Below are positions 43,401 through 52,166 of a stretch of DNA of 64,000 nucleotides, in pieces. The DNA lies in the NCBI GenBank assembly GCA_965212075.1, contig OZ243043.1:1-64000 (forward strand), in the 5' to 3' direction. This stretch comes from CBDBUR01 sp965212075 (GTDB taxonomy: Bacteria; Pseudomonadota; Alphaproteobacteria; JAPOUT01; G958296285). The position numbers were made by a program, and so were the translations under genes. How positions within the stretch are numbered: position 1 is the stretch's first letter; each line of letters starts with the position of its first letter. The notes beneath the pieces were generated by a model that had not been told where the DNA came from, did not search any database, and worked only from the letters and a program-made list of their open reading frames with translations.

Positions 43401-43430
43401 TATATAGCCTATTCTGCTAGCCGGTTTCAA
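43401..43430 (-). promoter_or_regulatory. rplU promoter with palindromic -10 region
   Basis: On the minus strand TTGAAA (43425-43430) is followed after 18 bases by TATATA (43401-43406), about 33 bases ahead of the rplU start. The -10 box lies in a perfect 16-base palindrome, AGGCTATATATAGCCT (43395-43410). The palindrome may be a regulator site or simply an AT-rich hairpin. Confidence 0.6.
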
Positions 43431-43432
43431 GT

Positions 43433-43460
43433 AAAAGGCTTTAGGCAAAAGGCTTTAGGC
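43433..43460. repeat. 14-bp tandem repeat at the glcF end
   Basis: Two perfect copies of AAAAGGCTTTAGGC lie at 43433-43446 and 43447-43460, followed by a diverging third unit starting AAAAGG inside glcF. The glcF stop codon is in the second copy. The repeat lies between glcF and the rplU promoter. Confidence 0.8.
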
Positions 43461-44723
43461 AAAAGGTTTTGGCGGCGGCCCGCCGCTAGCCCAATCAAGC
43501 AGTTGAACAAAGTGCGCGCTGGGTGCCTCTAGCTGGTCTGACAGGTGCATCAGACAGCCCATATTGCCGGAAGCGACAATATCCGCGCCGCACGCATTGA
43601 GCGCTTCGGCCTTGCGCTCGCGGATTTGTAGCGAGAGCTTGTTTTGCAATAAGTGATAAGTCCCCGCCCAGCCGCAGCAGGCGTGAGGATCGCGCGGCAG
43701 AACGACGCGATATCCGGCTTGTGTGAGCAAATGGCGCGGCAGATCATCAATGCGCTGCCCATGCTGAAGGGCGCAGGCACCATGCCAGGCGATTGTCTGT
43801 CCGGCGCCGGGCGGCCTTTCAAGAGGCTGATAGCCCAAATGTTGCAGCATCTCGCTGACATCCAAAACGCACGCGGAAAATTCGCGTGCACGGTCTTCTG
43901 CTGGCAGCAGATGGCCATAATCTTTCATCGCGAGACCGCAGCCGGCGGCGTTGGCGATGACATAGTCAGCATTATCAGGCAGAGCGCAGATATTTTTCCA
44001 CGCCAGATCACGCGCCGTTTTGCGCTTGCCGAGATGAAGCGGCATGGCACCGCAGCATCCCGCACCGTGCATGACGGCCAGCTCAATGTTATGGCGGGTG
44101 AGAATGCGGATGGTGGCGGCGTCAATCTCGGGCGCGAGCACTTGCTGCGTGCAGCCGGTGAACAGCACAGCATGAAGCCGCGTCGGGCCGAGCGCAGGAT
44201 GAATCACTTCATGAGTCGCTCTGGATTTGCTCAGCGCGCGCAGATCGGTTGGCGTAAAGGCAAGCGCGGGCTTTAAGCTTTGCGGCAGCAGCCAGGCAAA
44301 TAATTTTCCGATCAGGCCAAAAAACAATGTCAGCCTGAAGATGAAAGGATGGCGCGTTAAATAATGAATGAAAGCGCGGTGCATGCGCGCGCGCCAAGGC
44401 CGCACTTTGGCGCTTTCAATTTTTGTGCGCGCGAGGTCGGCGAGATGCATATAATCCACCCCCGACGGGCAGACCGACATGCACGCCAAGCATGACAGAC
44501 AGCGATCCATATGTTTGACCAGAGCAGGCGTGATGGTTTCTTTTTCAAGCTGGTCTTGAATCAAACCGATGCGGCCACGCGGTCCATCAAGTTCATCGCC
44601 GAGCACATTATAGCTGGGGCAATTGGCCGTGCACAAACCGCAATGAACGCAGGAGCGAAAAATCTGCTGCATTTCGGCAATTTCCGGATCGGCAAGCTGT
44701 TCGGCGGTAAAATTTGTGCGCAT
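43455..44723 (-). CDS. glcF: Glycolate oxidase iron-sulfur subunit
   Basis: Electron-transfer subunit of glycolate dehydrogenase. The 422-residue protein has two 4Fe-4S sites, CVHCGLCTANCP (about 25-40) and CLSCLACMSVCP (about 75-86), then two CCG-type domains with GCCGAM and CCGWAGTYHLL. Two predicted hydrophobic stretches lie near 130-155. It is the third gene of glcDEF, 39 bases after glcE. Confidence 0.95.
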   Translation of the reverse strand: MRTNFTAEQLADPEIAEMQQIFRSCVHCGLCTANCPSYNVLGDELDGPRGRIGLIQDQLEKETITPALVKHMDRCLSCLACMSVCPSGVDYMHLADLARTKIESAKVRPWRARMHRAFIHYLTRHPFIFRLTLFFGLIGKLFAWLLPQSLKPALAFTPTDLRALSKSRATHEVIHPALGPTRLHAVLFTGCTQQVLAPEIDAATIRILTRHNIELAVMHGAGCCGAMPLHLGKRKTARDLAWKNICALPDNADYVIANAAGCGLAMKDYGHLLPAEDRAREFSACVLDVSEMLQHLGYQPLERPPGAGQTIAWHGACALQHGQRIDDLPRHLLTQAGYRVVLPRDPHACCGWAGTYHLLQNKLSLQIRERKAEALNACGADIVASGNMGCLMHLSDQLEAPSAHFVQLLDWASGGPPPKPFA

Positions 44724-44761
44724 CTTTTTCTTTTAAACCATCTCGCTTAAATGCCAAACTC

Positions 44762-46042
44762 CTAAATGCCGAAATATAATCGGCCCGGATTCAAAATGGC
44801 TTGAGGGTCAAAAGCCTGCTTGATCCGCGCGGTGAGCGCGGCGAGCGGCGGGGCGAGCGGCGGGAAAAAGCTCACTTGTTCTCGCGCCTGTTCGTCGGCG
44901 CGAATCAAAACCGCCTCAGCGCCATTTTCCACGCAGATATTGCGAATGTAATTAGCTTTGTTCACGAAGCTTTCTTGATCTTGCGCGCTGTGGCTGAGCC
45001 AGATTAGCCCGCCACCCCAATCCATAAAGTAAATCATATCTTCCAGTTCCACCGAAAGCCGCGCGGTAACACTCGCGGCTAGAGATGGCGGCGCGGAAAT
45101 GCGCCAAAGCGGCGGCGGCGCATTTTTTGAGGACACAGCAAATAATTCAACATTGCAGATGGTTTGCCAAAATCGCAATGAAATCTCATTGCCAATGATC
45201 GTGATGGGCGCCAAATCTTCAAATAATTTTTTCAGCGCATCAGCCGCTGCGCTTGTCGCGCGCGCCGTGCCTTCAATTCTCAAGGCGGTGAGCGATTCTT
45301 GCGCGTTCAGCTCTGGCCAATTTATGGCCGCTTGTGTCGGAAGATGCACCGCGCCGTTGACGCCATGATTTTGAATCAAAGCGCGCTCCATCACTTGGAC
45401 GGCGACGGCGTCATCAAGCCCGTGCAGAAACACAGAGCGCACCACTTCCGGTTTGGGCATGGTTTTCAGCGTGACTTCATGCAGCACCGCCAATGTTCCC
45501 CATGATCCTGCCATCAATTTGGATAGATCATAGCCGGTGACGTTTTTGACGACCTGTCCTCCCGATTGAAACGCTGCGCCATGTCCGGAAATGGCGTGGA
45601 AGCCCAAAACGTGATCGCGCGCCGCACCGGCGATGATGCGGCGCGCGCCGGATAAATTGCTGCCAATGATGCCGCCGATCGTCCCATTATGGGCGGCATT
45701 ATGGGGCGCATTATGCGGCGCATGAGGCGCATGAGGCGCATTATGACCAAACAGCGCGCTCCAATCGGGAGGCTCAAAGGCGAGCATTTGGCCTTTGGCG
45801 GCCAGCGCGGCGTTGATGTCGCGCATCGGCGTCGCGGCGCGCGCGGAAATGACAAGCTCCTCAGGATGATGGAATAAAATGCCGCTGAGTGCTTTGAGGC
45901 AAAGCCGATGCGCGTTTTTGATCGGGCGTCCAATGGCACGCTTGCTGCCGCCGCCAAAAATTTCCAGCGCGCGATTGCCGTCGCGCGCCCAGCGCAGAGC
46001 TTCTTGAATGTCTTTAAGATTTTGCGCTGCCACTTGCGCCAT
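44762..46042 (-). CDS. glcE: Glycolate oxidase FAD-binding subunit GlcE
   Basis: FAD-binding subunit related to GlcD. The 426-residue protein has the RALEIFGGGSKRAIGRP start region, GTIGGIIGSNLSGARRI and GGQVVKNVTGYDLSKLMAGSWGTLAV, all typical of GlcE. Near residue 100 an insertion with repeated AlaPro-His and Asn residues (HAPHAPHNAPHNAAHN) is encoded by short repeats. It follows glcD after 2 bases. Confidence 0.95.
   Translation of the reverse strand: MAQVAAQNLKDIQEALRWARDGNRALEIFGGGSKRAIGRPIKNAHRLCLKALSGILFHHPEELVISARAATPMRDINAALAAKGQMLAFEPPDWSALFGHNAPHAPHAPHNAPHNAAHNGTIGGIIGSNLSGARRIIAGAARDHVLGFHAISGHGAAFQSGGQVVKNVTGYDLSKLMAGSWGTLAVLHEVTLKTMPKPEVVRSVFLHGLDDAVAVQVMERALIQNHGVNGAVHLPTQAAINWPELNAQESLTALRIEGTARATSAAADALKKLFEDLAPITIIGNEISLRFWQTICNVELFAVSSKNAPPPLWRISAPPSLAASVTARLSVELEDMIYFMDWGGGLIWLSHSAQDQESFVNKANYIRNICVENGAEAVLIRADEQAREQVSFFPPLAPPLAALTARIKQAFDPQAILNPGRLYFGI
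45690..45744 (-). repeat. Low-complexity repeats in glcE (GCGCAT-type units)
   Basis: Repeated units of the form GGCGCAT/ATTATG in the plus-strand reading encode the His/Ala/Pro/Asn-rich insertion in GlcE. The units keep the frame. The insertion lies between conserved FAD-domain segments, so it is probably a surface loop. Confidence 0.7.
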
Positions 46043-46044
46043 GA

Positions 46045-47535
46045 TCAGAAGCGCTCCAAATCAGGGAAGGGCAATTGATTGCGATGAACATGCATGCGGC
46101 CAAGCTCGGCGCAGCGGCGCAGCTGGGGAAACATCTTGCCCGGGTTGAGCAGATGATGAGGATCAAATGCGCATTTGAGCCGCTGCTGCTGGTTGAGGTC
46201 TTCCTCGCTGAACATTAAGGGCATCAAATCGCGCTTTTCAACGCCGACCCCATGCTCGCCGGTCAGCACGCCGCCGACCTTGACGCATAATTCGAGAATT
46301 TCGCGGCCAAAAGCTTCGGCGGTTTCGAGCTGTCCGGCTTGCTGTGCGTCGTAGAGAATCAGCGGGTGCAGATTGCCGTCGCCCGCATGAAACACATTGG
46401 CGACGCCGAGCTGATATTTTTTGCTCAAGCGCGTGATCTCGTGAAGCACAGGAGCAATCTGCGCGCGCGGAATGGTGCCGTCCATGCAGTAATAGTCGGG
46501 CGCGAGACGCCCCACAGCCGGAAAGGCGCTTTTGCGTCCGGCCCAAAATTGTTCGCGCTCATGATCGTTTTTTGACAGGCGCAAGCTCGTCGCATGATGA
46601 GCGCGCGCTAAAGTATCAATGCGCGCCATCAGTTCAAAAACTTCGGCTTCATTGCCATCAAGTTCAATGATGAGAAGCGCTTCAGCATTTGTCGGATAGC
46701 TGGCTTGAATATAGGCTTCGGCTGCGCCCGCGGCGATTTTATCCATCATCTCCATGCCGGCCGGAATGATGCCTGCGCTGATGATGTCGGCGACCATATG
46801 ACTTGCCGACGCCACCGAGCTAAATCCGATCAAAGCCGCTTGCGCAAATTGCGGCTTAGGCAGCAGACGCACAGTGACCTCGGTGATGATCGCCAAAAGC
46901 CCCTCCGATCCGGTGAGAATGCCCATCACATCATAGCCGCCGACCGGCTCAATCATTTTGCCGCCAATGCTGATCGTGCTGCCATCCATCAACACCGCTT
47001 TGAGGCCCAGAAGATTATTCGTCGTCAATCCATATTTGAGGCAGTGAATGCCGCCTGAATTTTCCGCAACATTGCCGCCGATCGTGCAGGCGATCTGGCT
47101 GGAAGGGTCGGGCGCATAATAAAGTCCGTGCGTTTCAACCGCTTTGGTGATCGCCAAATTGGTCACGCCGGGCTCTACCACTGCGCAGCGATTGGCGGGG
47201 TCAATATCTAAAATGCGATTAAATTTTGACATGCCTAATATAATGCCGTCTTCCAAAGGCAGTGCACCGCCGGATAAAGACGTCCCCGCGCCGCGCGCGA
47301 CGATCTTGATCTTGTTCAGCGCGCAATAGCGCAAAATTTGTGATACTTGCTGTGTCGTTGACGGCAGCACAACCAGCATCGGTGATTGACGATAGGCGGT
47401 TAGGCCGTCGCTGTCATAGATGCGCAGCGCATCGGGATCGGTGATGACGCCTTCGCCCGGCACAATCGCCGATAAAGCGCGCGCGATCTCACTGCGCCGC
47501 CGCAAAGTCTCCTGATCTGATTTTGGCATATCCAT
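46045..47535 (-). CDS. glcD: Glycolate oxidase subunit GlcD
   Basis: Catalytic FAD subunit that oxidises glycolate to glyoxylate. The 496-residue protein has an FAD_binding_4 domain with ARGAGTSLSGGALP and GGNVAENSGGIHCLKYG, and a C-terminal oxidase domain with FHAGDGNLHPLI and TGEHGVGVEKRDLM. It heads glcDEF and is followed by glcE after 2 bases. The T3SS-linked effector gene starts divergently 92 bases away. Confidence 0.96.
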   Translation of the reverse strand: MDMPKSDQETLRRRSEIARALSAIVPGEGVITDPDALRIYDSDGLTAYRQSPMLVVLPSTTQQVSQILRYCALNKIKIVARGAGTSLSGGALPLEDGIILGMSKFNRILDIDPANRCAVVEPGVTNLAITKAVETHGLYYAPDPSSQIACTIGGNVAENSGGIHCLKYGLTTNNLLGLKAVLMDGSTISIGGKMIEPVGGYDVMGILTGSEGLLAIITEVTVRLLPKPQFAQAALIGFSSVASASHMVADIISAGIIPAGMEMMDKIAAGAAEAYIQASYPTNAEALLIIELDGNEAEVFELMARIDTLARAHHATSLRLSKNDHEREQFWAGRKSAFPAVGRLAPDYYCMDGTIPRAQIAPVLHEITRLSKKYQLGVANVFHAGDGNLHPLILYDAQQAGQLETAEAFGREILELCVKVGGVLTGEHGVGVEKRDLMPLMFSEEDLNQQQRLKCAFDPHHLLNPGKMFPQLRRCAELGRMHVHRNQLPFPDLERF

Positions 47536-47563
47536 ATGTTATTGCCCCATATCTTCACCTGAT

Positions 47564-47617
47564 TCACAACACAATGTGATTGACAATGTGAAGTTGGATT
47601 TTGTGGCCTGATATTAT
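47564..47617 (+). promoter_or_regulatory. Candidate operator and -10 region of the T3SS effector gene
   Basis: Between glcD and the SopB-like gene, TCACA (47564-47568) and TGTGA (47575-47579) form an inverted repeat with a 6-base spacer, and ACAATGTGA occurs twice (47571-47579 and 47583-47591) with a 12-base period. A TATTAT box (47612-47617) lies 9 bases before the ATG, with no ribosome site, so the message may be leaderless. A TTGACA at 47580-47585 is too far (26 bases) from the box to be its -35. Regulation is inferred from these repeats only. Confidence 0.35.
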
Positions 47618-47626
47618 CTTAATTTA

Positions 47627-50509
47627 ATGTCTCGTGTTGAAGCACAAATTCAAGTTTTGCGCGCTCCCGTGCAGGGAGCGTCTCAGGCGCCAAACGATCT
47701 CAACAAGCCAAGCAATAAGATGGCCGGGCGCGCATCAGCCAATCCGGCAGCCGCGCAAGTTTCGTCGCGCGGCGGGTTGACTGCGGGCGCTGCCGCGAGA
47801 AGCGCGCGCGGACAGGCTCTCCACAGACAGGTGCCCTTACAGCGGCGCGCCGTGGAGATCGCAACCGGGCAAGTTTTGAGGCGGCCAAGCTCATCTTCAT
47901 CTGCGACAGGCTCGCCTGCGACAGGTTCACTTGCGATAGGCTCGCCTGCGACAGGCTCGTCGGCTGAGACATTTTCTCCCGCAACCGGCGTCTATGCTGA
48001 ACTGGCGCGCACACCCATCGGTGAGACGGCGCGGAAAGAAGTCAAAAAGCTGCTTTCCGCTTTTGAGAAAGGCAGCGTTGACGACAAAATGGCCGCGCAG
48101 GTCGCCAAAAAAATTGAGACGACTGGCCGGTTCAGCAAACCCGATCGTGTGCGGTTTCAGAAAAATATGAATCAAAATCTGAAGCAGCAAGATTATTCCA
48201 AACAGCTGTTCACCCGTTTTCTCAAAGTGGATGCACATGAGTTAGAAGTGCCGCGGGCTGCGCCATTTCTCAGACCTGTCACCGAGCAGCAATTCACTGA
48301 GGCGAAGGTATGGAACTCGCTTGATCAAGTGTTTGATTATACCGAAGCGGCGGAAAAAGATTTGGCGGAGCTTGGGACTTTGTCCAACAAGCTCAACAAG
48401 ACCGGCAAGCTCACCGGCAAGGAGCAGAAAAAATTCAACCAGCTTTTATGGACGCATAAGGAAAACATTCCGATCTTGCAGGCGCACCTTGTTGATCTGC
48501 GCGAGAGCATGCCTGAAAATTTGGGCATGGTGAAGGTTTTGGACAGTGCGATCACGGCGCTGGCTGACAAACATATGGCGCTGGCTGATCTGATGAGCCT
48601 GCACACCGATCATCTGCCGGAGCGTCCGGCGACCAGCCGCGATGAGCGGTTGGATTTTCATTTGCTTCAAGCCCAAGCTGGCCGCGAGGTGCTGACGAGT
48701 TTGCGAAAATCCTGCCCCGATGACCCGCAAAAGCTGCGCGCACTTGACAAAATCGACATGCAGCTCGCCCAACATATTGCGTCTTTGGCGCAGCTCAAAG
48801 ATAAAATGATTCCGCAAAACCCGGATGATCTCGCTTTGCTTTTGGATATGCCGATCAGCAAAGCCGACGGCGTATCGCCGAAAGCGAAAAAAGAATTGGA
48901 AAAAGGCTGGGCGCGCGGCCTCAAGCTGCCTGCCGGGCGGCGCGATATGACTCAAGAGCAAATGATCAATTTGTTTTTGAATCATCAATTAAAAAGCGCA
49001 GGATTTAATATGCGCAATTTGCCGAGTCTTAAATTTTTACAAGAGCAGGGATATCTTCAGGCAATCAATAAAAAGCCCTGGCCGAAGATTGATAATGAGA
49101 TCCGGGTCAAGCTGGGCGGCGATGAGCGCAGCTTTCGCAGTGTGATCACGCCGTCGGCGGTTCATTCTGACCGTCTTGCGCAGCCTTATCGCGGATCAGG
49201 TGTTGGTTCGAGTGATCGGCTGCAATATGATCATGCGGTCAATCTGGCGAGGACATCTTTTACCAATGACCGCGGTCAGGAGCTGTTTAGCGCTCATCGC
49301 TCAGGCGTGCTTGACGCTTACGATATGACGCCAAAGAAACTCGCCCAGCTCAGCAATCCGGAGCTGCAAGGCCTTTTTCAAAGTGTTTTGGTGGATCGCG
49401 GGCGGCGCGTAGAAACCTCCGCGCAGCTGGTTGAGCTCTTTCACTCAAAACCCGCTGAAGCGCGCCGCTTAGCCAAAGAGGCGCGTCAAGAAACTTCCAA
49501 AGCGATGGCAGAAGATACTGCGGCCACAATGCTGCTTGATGATCCCGCTTTGCTTGAGCGCGCGCTGCAAGGCGAGTTGGTTGAGCTGCCGATCACCTCT
49601 TTGTCGCTGATGACGCCCGATCATCTGCGCGAGCTGGGCGGCAAATCCAGCGAACAGACCATGCTCACCCATCACAAAGAGGGGTTGGAGAGTTTGCGCA
49701 ATAATGGCCTGCCCATCAAATTGAAACTGCGCTCGCCCGTCGACGGCAAATTGACCTCGGTGCGCGTGCAGGTGAGGCCGCGTGTTTTGAGTTTTGGCGT
49801 CAATGCGGGAGCTTTACGCGGTGTTGGTGTGGTTAAGGGCAATCGGCTGCCTTTTTGGAAAGGCCTGATGGGCTGGGGCTTGTCCGCACGGCTCAATGAT
49901 CCGGTGCTCAACCACATGGTGGGCAAGCGCAGCGATAAACAAATCTCTGGGCAGGCCGCCGATAAGATTAAACAGCTTCAGATAGATCAAAACCATATCA
50001 GCCAAATGTTGAAAAACAGCGCTCTGACGTCTGAGGCGCACGGTCAATTGCAGCATGATCTTGTCTCTTTACAGAGGCAGGAAGCCAAGATCACGCAATT
50101 GGCCGATCAAGTGAAGACCATCTGGGCAAAGGGCAGCTATGTGCGCGAAGGCCGCGAGCCTTATAAAATGCCGGCGCGCGTGGTGATGCTCGCCGATGCG
50201 CTCGGCGAAAAAACTTTGTTCCATTGCAAGAGTGGCAAAGATCGCACCGGCCAGCTCGACGCTGAAGTGAAATATCTCTCAGCGGTTTTTGATCAAACCG
50301 GAATTCTTCCCGCGCCCGACCAGCCGCCGCGACCGGCAACACGCCGTTTGCGGACCTTGTTTGCGCTGAAGACCGGCAATCATGAAATGCAGCGCTACAA
50401 TACAGGCCTTGCTGGCTTTAAGCTCAAAGGTGTTCCCGCGCTTGACGCGCAGTTTGAACGCTCTGCGCTGCCGACCTATCGCGGCGGCTCGGCCTACATT
50501 AAATCATGA
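47627..50509 (+). CDS. SopB/IpgD-like inositol phosphate phosphatase, putative T3SS effector
   Basis: A 960-residue protein. Near the C-terminus CKSGKDRTGQLDAE (Cys867, Arg873) matches the phosphatase loop of SopB/IpgD, which dephosphorylate inositol phospholipids in host cells. A second family segment, SFGVNAGALRG near 725, resembles the SopB FGVNE region. The N-terminal 130 residues are low-complexity (Ser/Ala/Gly/Thr), as expected for a secretion-signal region, and contain a 15-base tandem repeat. The middle is long and helical without clear family. SopB is only about 560 residues, so a large unknown part precedes the phosphatase. Lying at the left end of a T3SS operon supports export. The start lacks a ribosome site. 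Confidence 0.82.
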   Translation: MSRVEAQIQVLRAPVQGASQAPNDLNKPSNKMAGRASANPAAAQVSSRGGLTAGAAARSARGQALHRQVPLQRRAVEIATGQVLRRPSSSSSATGSPATGSLAIGSPATGSSAETFSPATGVYAELARTPIGETARKEVKKLLSAFEKGSVDDKMAAQVAKKIETTGRFSKPDRVRFQKNMNQNLKQQDYSKQLFTRFLKVDAHELEVPRAAPFLRPVTEQQFTEAKVWNSLDQVFDYTEAAEKDLAELGTLSNKLNKTGKLTGKEQKKFNQLLWTHKENIPILQAHLVDLRESMPENLGMVKVLDSAITALADKHMALADLMSLHTDHLPERPATSRDERLDFHLLQAQAGREVLTSLRKSCPDDPQKLRALDKIDMQLAQHIASLAQLKDKMIPQNPDDLALLLDMPISKADGVSPKAKKELEKGWARGLKLPAGRRDMTQEQMINLFLNHQLKSAGFNMRNLPSLKFLQEQGYLQAINKKPWPKIDNEIRVKLGGDERSFRSVITPSAVHSDRLAQPYRGSGVGSSDRLQYDHAVNLARTSFTNDRGQELFSAHRSGVLDAYDMTPKKLAQLSNPELQGLFQSVLVDRGRRVETSAQLVELFHSKPAEARRLAKEARQETSKAMAEDTAATMLLDDPALLERALQGELVELPITSLSLMTPDHLRELGGKSSEQTMLTHHKEGLESLRNNGLPIKLKLRSPVDGKLTSVRVQVRPRVLSFGVNAGALRGVGVVKGNRLPFWKGLMGWGLSARLNDPVLNHMVGKRSDKQISGQAADKIKQLQIDQNHISQMLKNSALTSEAHGQLQHDLVSLQRQEAKITQLADQVKTIWAKGSYVREGREPYKMPARVVMLADALGEKTLFHCKSGKDRTGQLDAEVKYLSAVFDQTGILPAPDQPPRPATRRLRTLFALKTGNHEMQRYNTGLAGFKLKGVPALDAQFERSALPTYRGGSAYIKS
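47901..47960 (+). repeat. 15-bp tandem repeat, 4 copies, in the SopB-like gene
   Basis: Four adjacent units of CTGCGACAGGCTCGC and close variants encode the repeated ATGSP/ATGSL segment of the effector N-terminus. The unit is a multiple of three. A similar four-copy, 15-base array lies in the SctG-like gene. Confidence 0.9.
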
Positions 50510-50519
50510 CGATTAAATT

Positions 50520-51368
50520 ATGACTGGCATCACACATACCGACAAAGCTGCGAATCCTAACGCGCTGCCTGCCGATACACAAAACGGCAGCACACAAAAT
50601 GTTTCGCATAAATCCCACATCAGGGTGGATCTTGAAGGCCTGTTTGTTATTGACGGCAAGACATATGATGTTTTAGCTGCTATTTTCCTTGTGCAGCGCG
50701 ACACTGGAAAAATCGCACAGAAACGTCTGGCCTCTGTCGCGAAAGAATTGTGGCGCACCAATCGCAAAGCAAAAATGATTGTGTTTTTTTTAAACGGCCT
50801 GCGCGCTATTCGCCCAAGCGGCGGTGCCGATGCCCGCGTTGAAGCTGATGACATCACCGATCAGGCTGCGAAATTTGCTGACATTTATGGCACAGATCCT
50901 TTCGACCAGATCGGTATCAAAGATATGAAACCTGAAATGCGCTATAGGGTTTACAAATATACCAACGGCAAGGAGAAGAGAACTAGAAATATGACAGAGG
51001 AAGACATGGTAAAATTTTATAAGAGTTGGGATAAATGGCATGTGTCTGATAGGCTTAAAGACATGTCGGTAGGGCAAATGTTGCATTGGCAGAACAATGT
51101 CGGATTTATTCTCACGAGATATGGCGGCTCAATTGACAAAGAAAATAATTCAATTGTGACGAAAGAATATGACGCTGTAAAACAAGGAGATCTGGATCAA
51201 ATGATTGAAGGGGTTAAGTCCCAGCTCAGCGCAGTCAATACCGAGCAGTCGCTCGCACAAACAGATGCAGAAAAATATACGAAAATGACCGATGAAACTA
51301 AGGAGGAGCTTGCCGCTGTTTTAAAAGCTTACGAAGGCGTCGTGCAGGCCGAAGCCAGTAGAGATTAA
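50520..51368 (+). CDS. EspA/SseB-like secreted protein 1 (T3SS filament or tip candidate)
   Basis: A 282-residue protein without signal peptide. It aligns with the next protein over most of its length: an IDGK/LDGE start of the conserved part, a long helical region, YGTDPFDQIGIK matching YGFDPFEKYSIQ, and a C-terminal coiled coil. Its helical ends resemble EspA and SseB, the needle-extension and translocon subunits. It is 59 residues longer, mainly from an inserted segment with KRTRNMTEEDMVKF. It precedes the chaperone and translocator genes, as sseB does in SPI-2. No clear ribosome site precedes its ATG, which lies 10 bases after the SopB-like stop. The assignment is inferred. Confidence 0.6.
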   Translation: MTGITHTDKAANPNALPADTQNGSTQNVSHKSHIRVDLEGLFVIDGKTYDVLAAIFLVQRDTGKIAQKRLASVAKELWRTNRKAKMIVFFLNGLRAIRPSGGADARVEADDITDQAAKFADIYGTDPFDQIGIKDMKPEMRYRVYKYTNGKEKRTRNMTEEDMVKFYKSWDKWHVSDRLKDMSVGQMLHWQNNVGFILTRYGGSIDKENNSIVTKEYDAVKQGDLDQMIEGVKSQLSAVNTEQSLAQTDAEKYTKMTDETKEELAAVLKAYEGVVQAEASRD

Positions 51369-51443
51369 AGTTCTCTTTTTTGTGAAGCGAAAATCATCTT
51401 AATGATATTTTGGGGATAGTCCGCTACAGCGCGTTATGGCTGT

Positions 51444-51449
51444 TATAAT
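51444..51449 (+). promoter_or_regulatory. Candidate -10 box ahead of the second EspA-like gene
   Basis: A perfect TATAAT sits 37 bases before the ATG at 51486 in the 117-base gap between the two EspA-like genes. No good -35 box is found at 16-18 bases. The gap also has a strong AGGAGGG ribosome site just before 51486, so a separate strong transcript of the translocon genes is possible. Confidence 0.35.
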
Positions 51450-51485
51450 TTCACCATCGGCTTTAAAGCATTAGGAGGGCAATTC

Positions 51486-52157
51486 ATGTCTACCAATCCT
51501 TTTTCTGTGAATCAAAATTCTTCCTACACGACGTTTGAAATACAGCCCAAGTCTCAGAAGGCAGAAAAAAAAGAGTCACAAGAAAATAATTCAGAGGTTC
51601 AGCAAAGCGCGCCTGATGAAAACGAGATCATATTTGATGCCGAAACCGATCGCTTCATCTTGGATGGCGAGTCGCTCACTGTGGCTGAGCTTGTATACCA
51701 AGTGATGGCCAAAGCCGCCACGCGTGCTGCGGAAGCACTCGCGGTTTCATTGCAAAGCCTTCAAGACGCCAATAAAAACGCCGAGCAGGCGAATGAGTGG
51801 TTAAGCAAAATGAATGATCTCTCCCCCGAAGGCGGCCCGGAGAGCACCGTGGATGCGCAAAAAATCATTCAGGCAGAAAAAGAATTTCAGGATAAATATG
51901 GCTTTGACCCCTTTGAGAAATATAGCATTCAAAAGCCCGAAGCGTCCGACGGGGCATATACGCAAAGTAAAATGGAAAAAATTGTAGAAGGGACAAAGTC
52001 TTATATGAGCACGATCTCCAGCAACCAGCAAGCCATTCAGCTTGATCTCCAAGTGCGCACCAGCCAAATGAATGACGCTAATCAAGCGGCATCGTCTACT
52101 TATCATGGCATAAGTCAAGTGTCGAGCGGAATCATTAGAGGAATCGGTGGTAGTTGA
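51486..52157 (+). CDS. EspA/SseB-like secreted protein 2 (T3SS filament or tip candidate)
   Basis: A 223-residue protein without signal peptide. The N-terminal 50 residues are polar, then a helical region with AEALAVSLQSLQDANKNAEQ, YGFDPFEKYSIQ, and a C-terminal coiled coil ending SSGIIRGIGGS. The overall layout, with paired helices and a Ser/Gln-rich end, resembles EspA/SseB. It directly precedes an LcrH/SycD-type chaperone, as sseB precedes sscA in SPI-2. A strong AGGAGGG site suggests high expression, as expected for a structural subunit. The EspA link is from pattern and position, not certain alignment. Confidence 0.65.
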   Translation: MSTNPFSVNQNSSYTTFEIQPKSQKAEKKESQENNSEVQQSAPDENEIIFDAETDRFILDGESLTVAELVYQVMAKAATRAAEALAVSLQSLQDANKNAEQANEWLSKMNDLSPEGGPESTVDAQKIIQAEKEFQDKYGFDPFEKYSIQKPEASDGAYTQSKMEKIVEGTKSYMSTISSNQQAIQLDLQVRTSQMNDANQAASSTYHGISQVSSGIIRGIGGS

Positions 52158-52166
52158 GCTTAAGTC

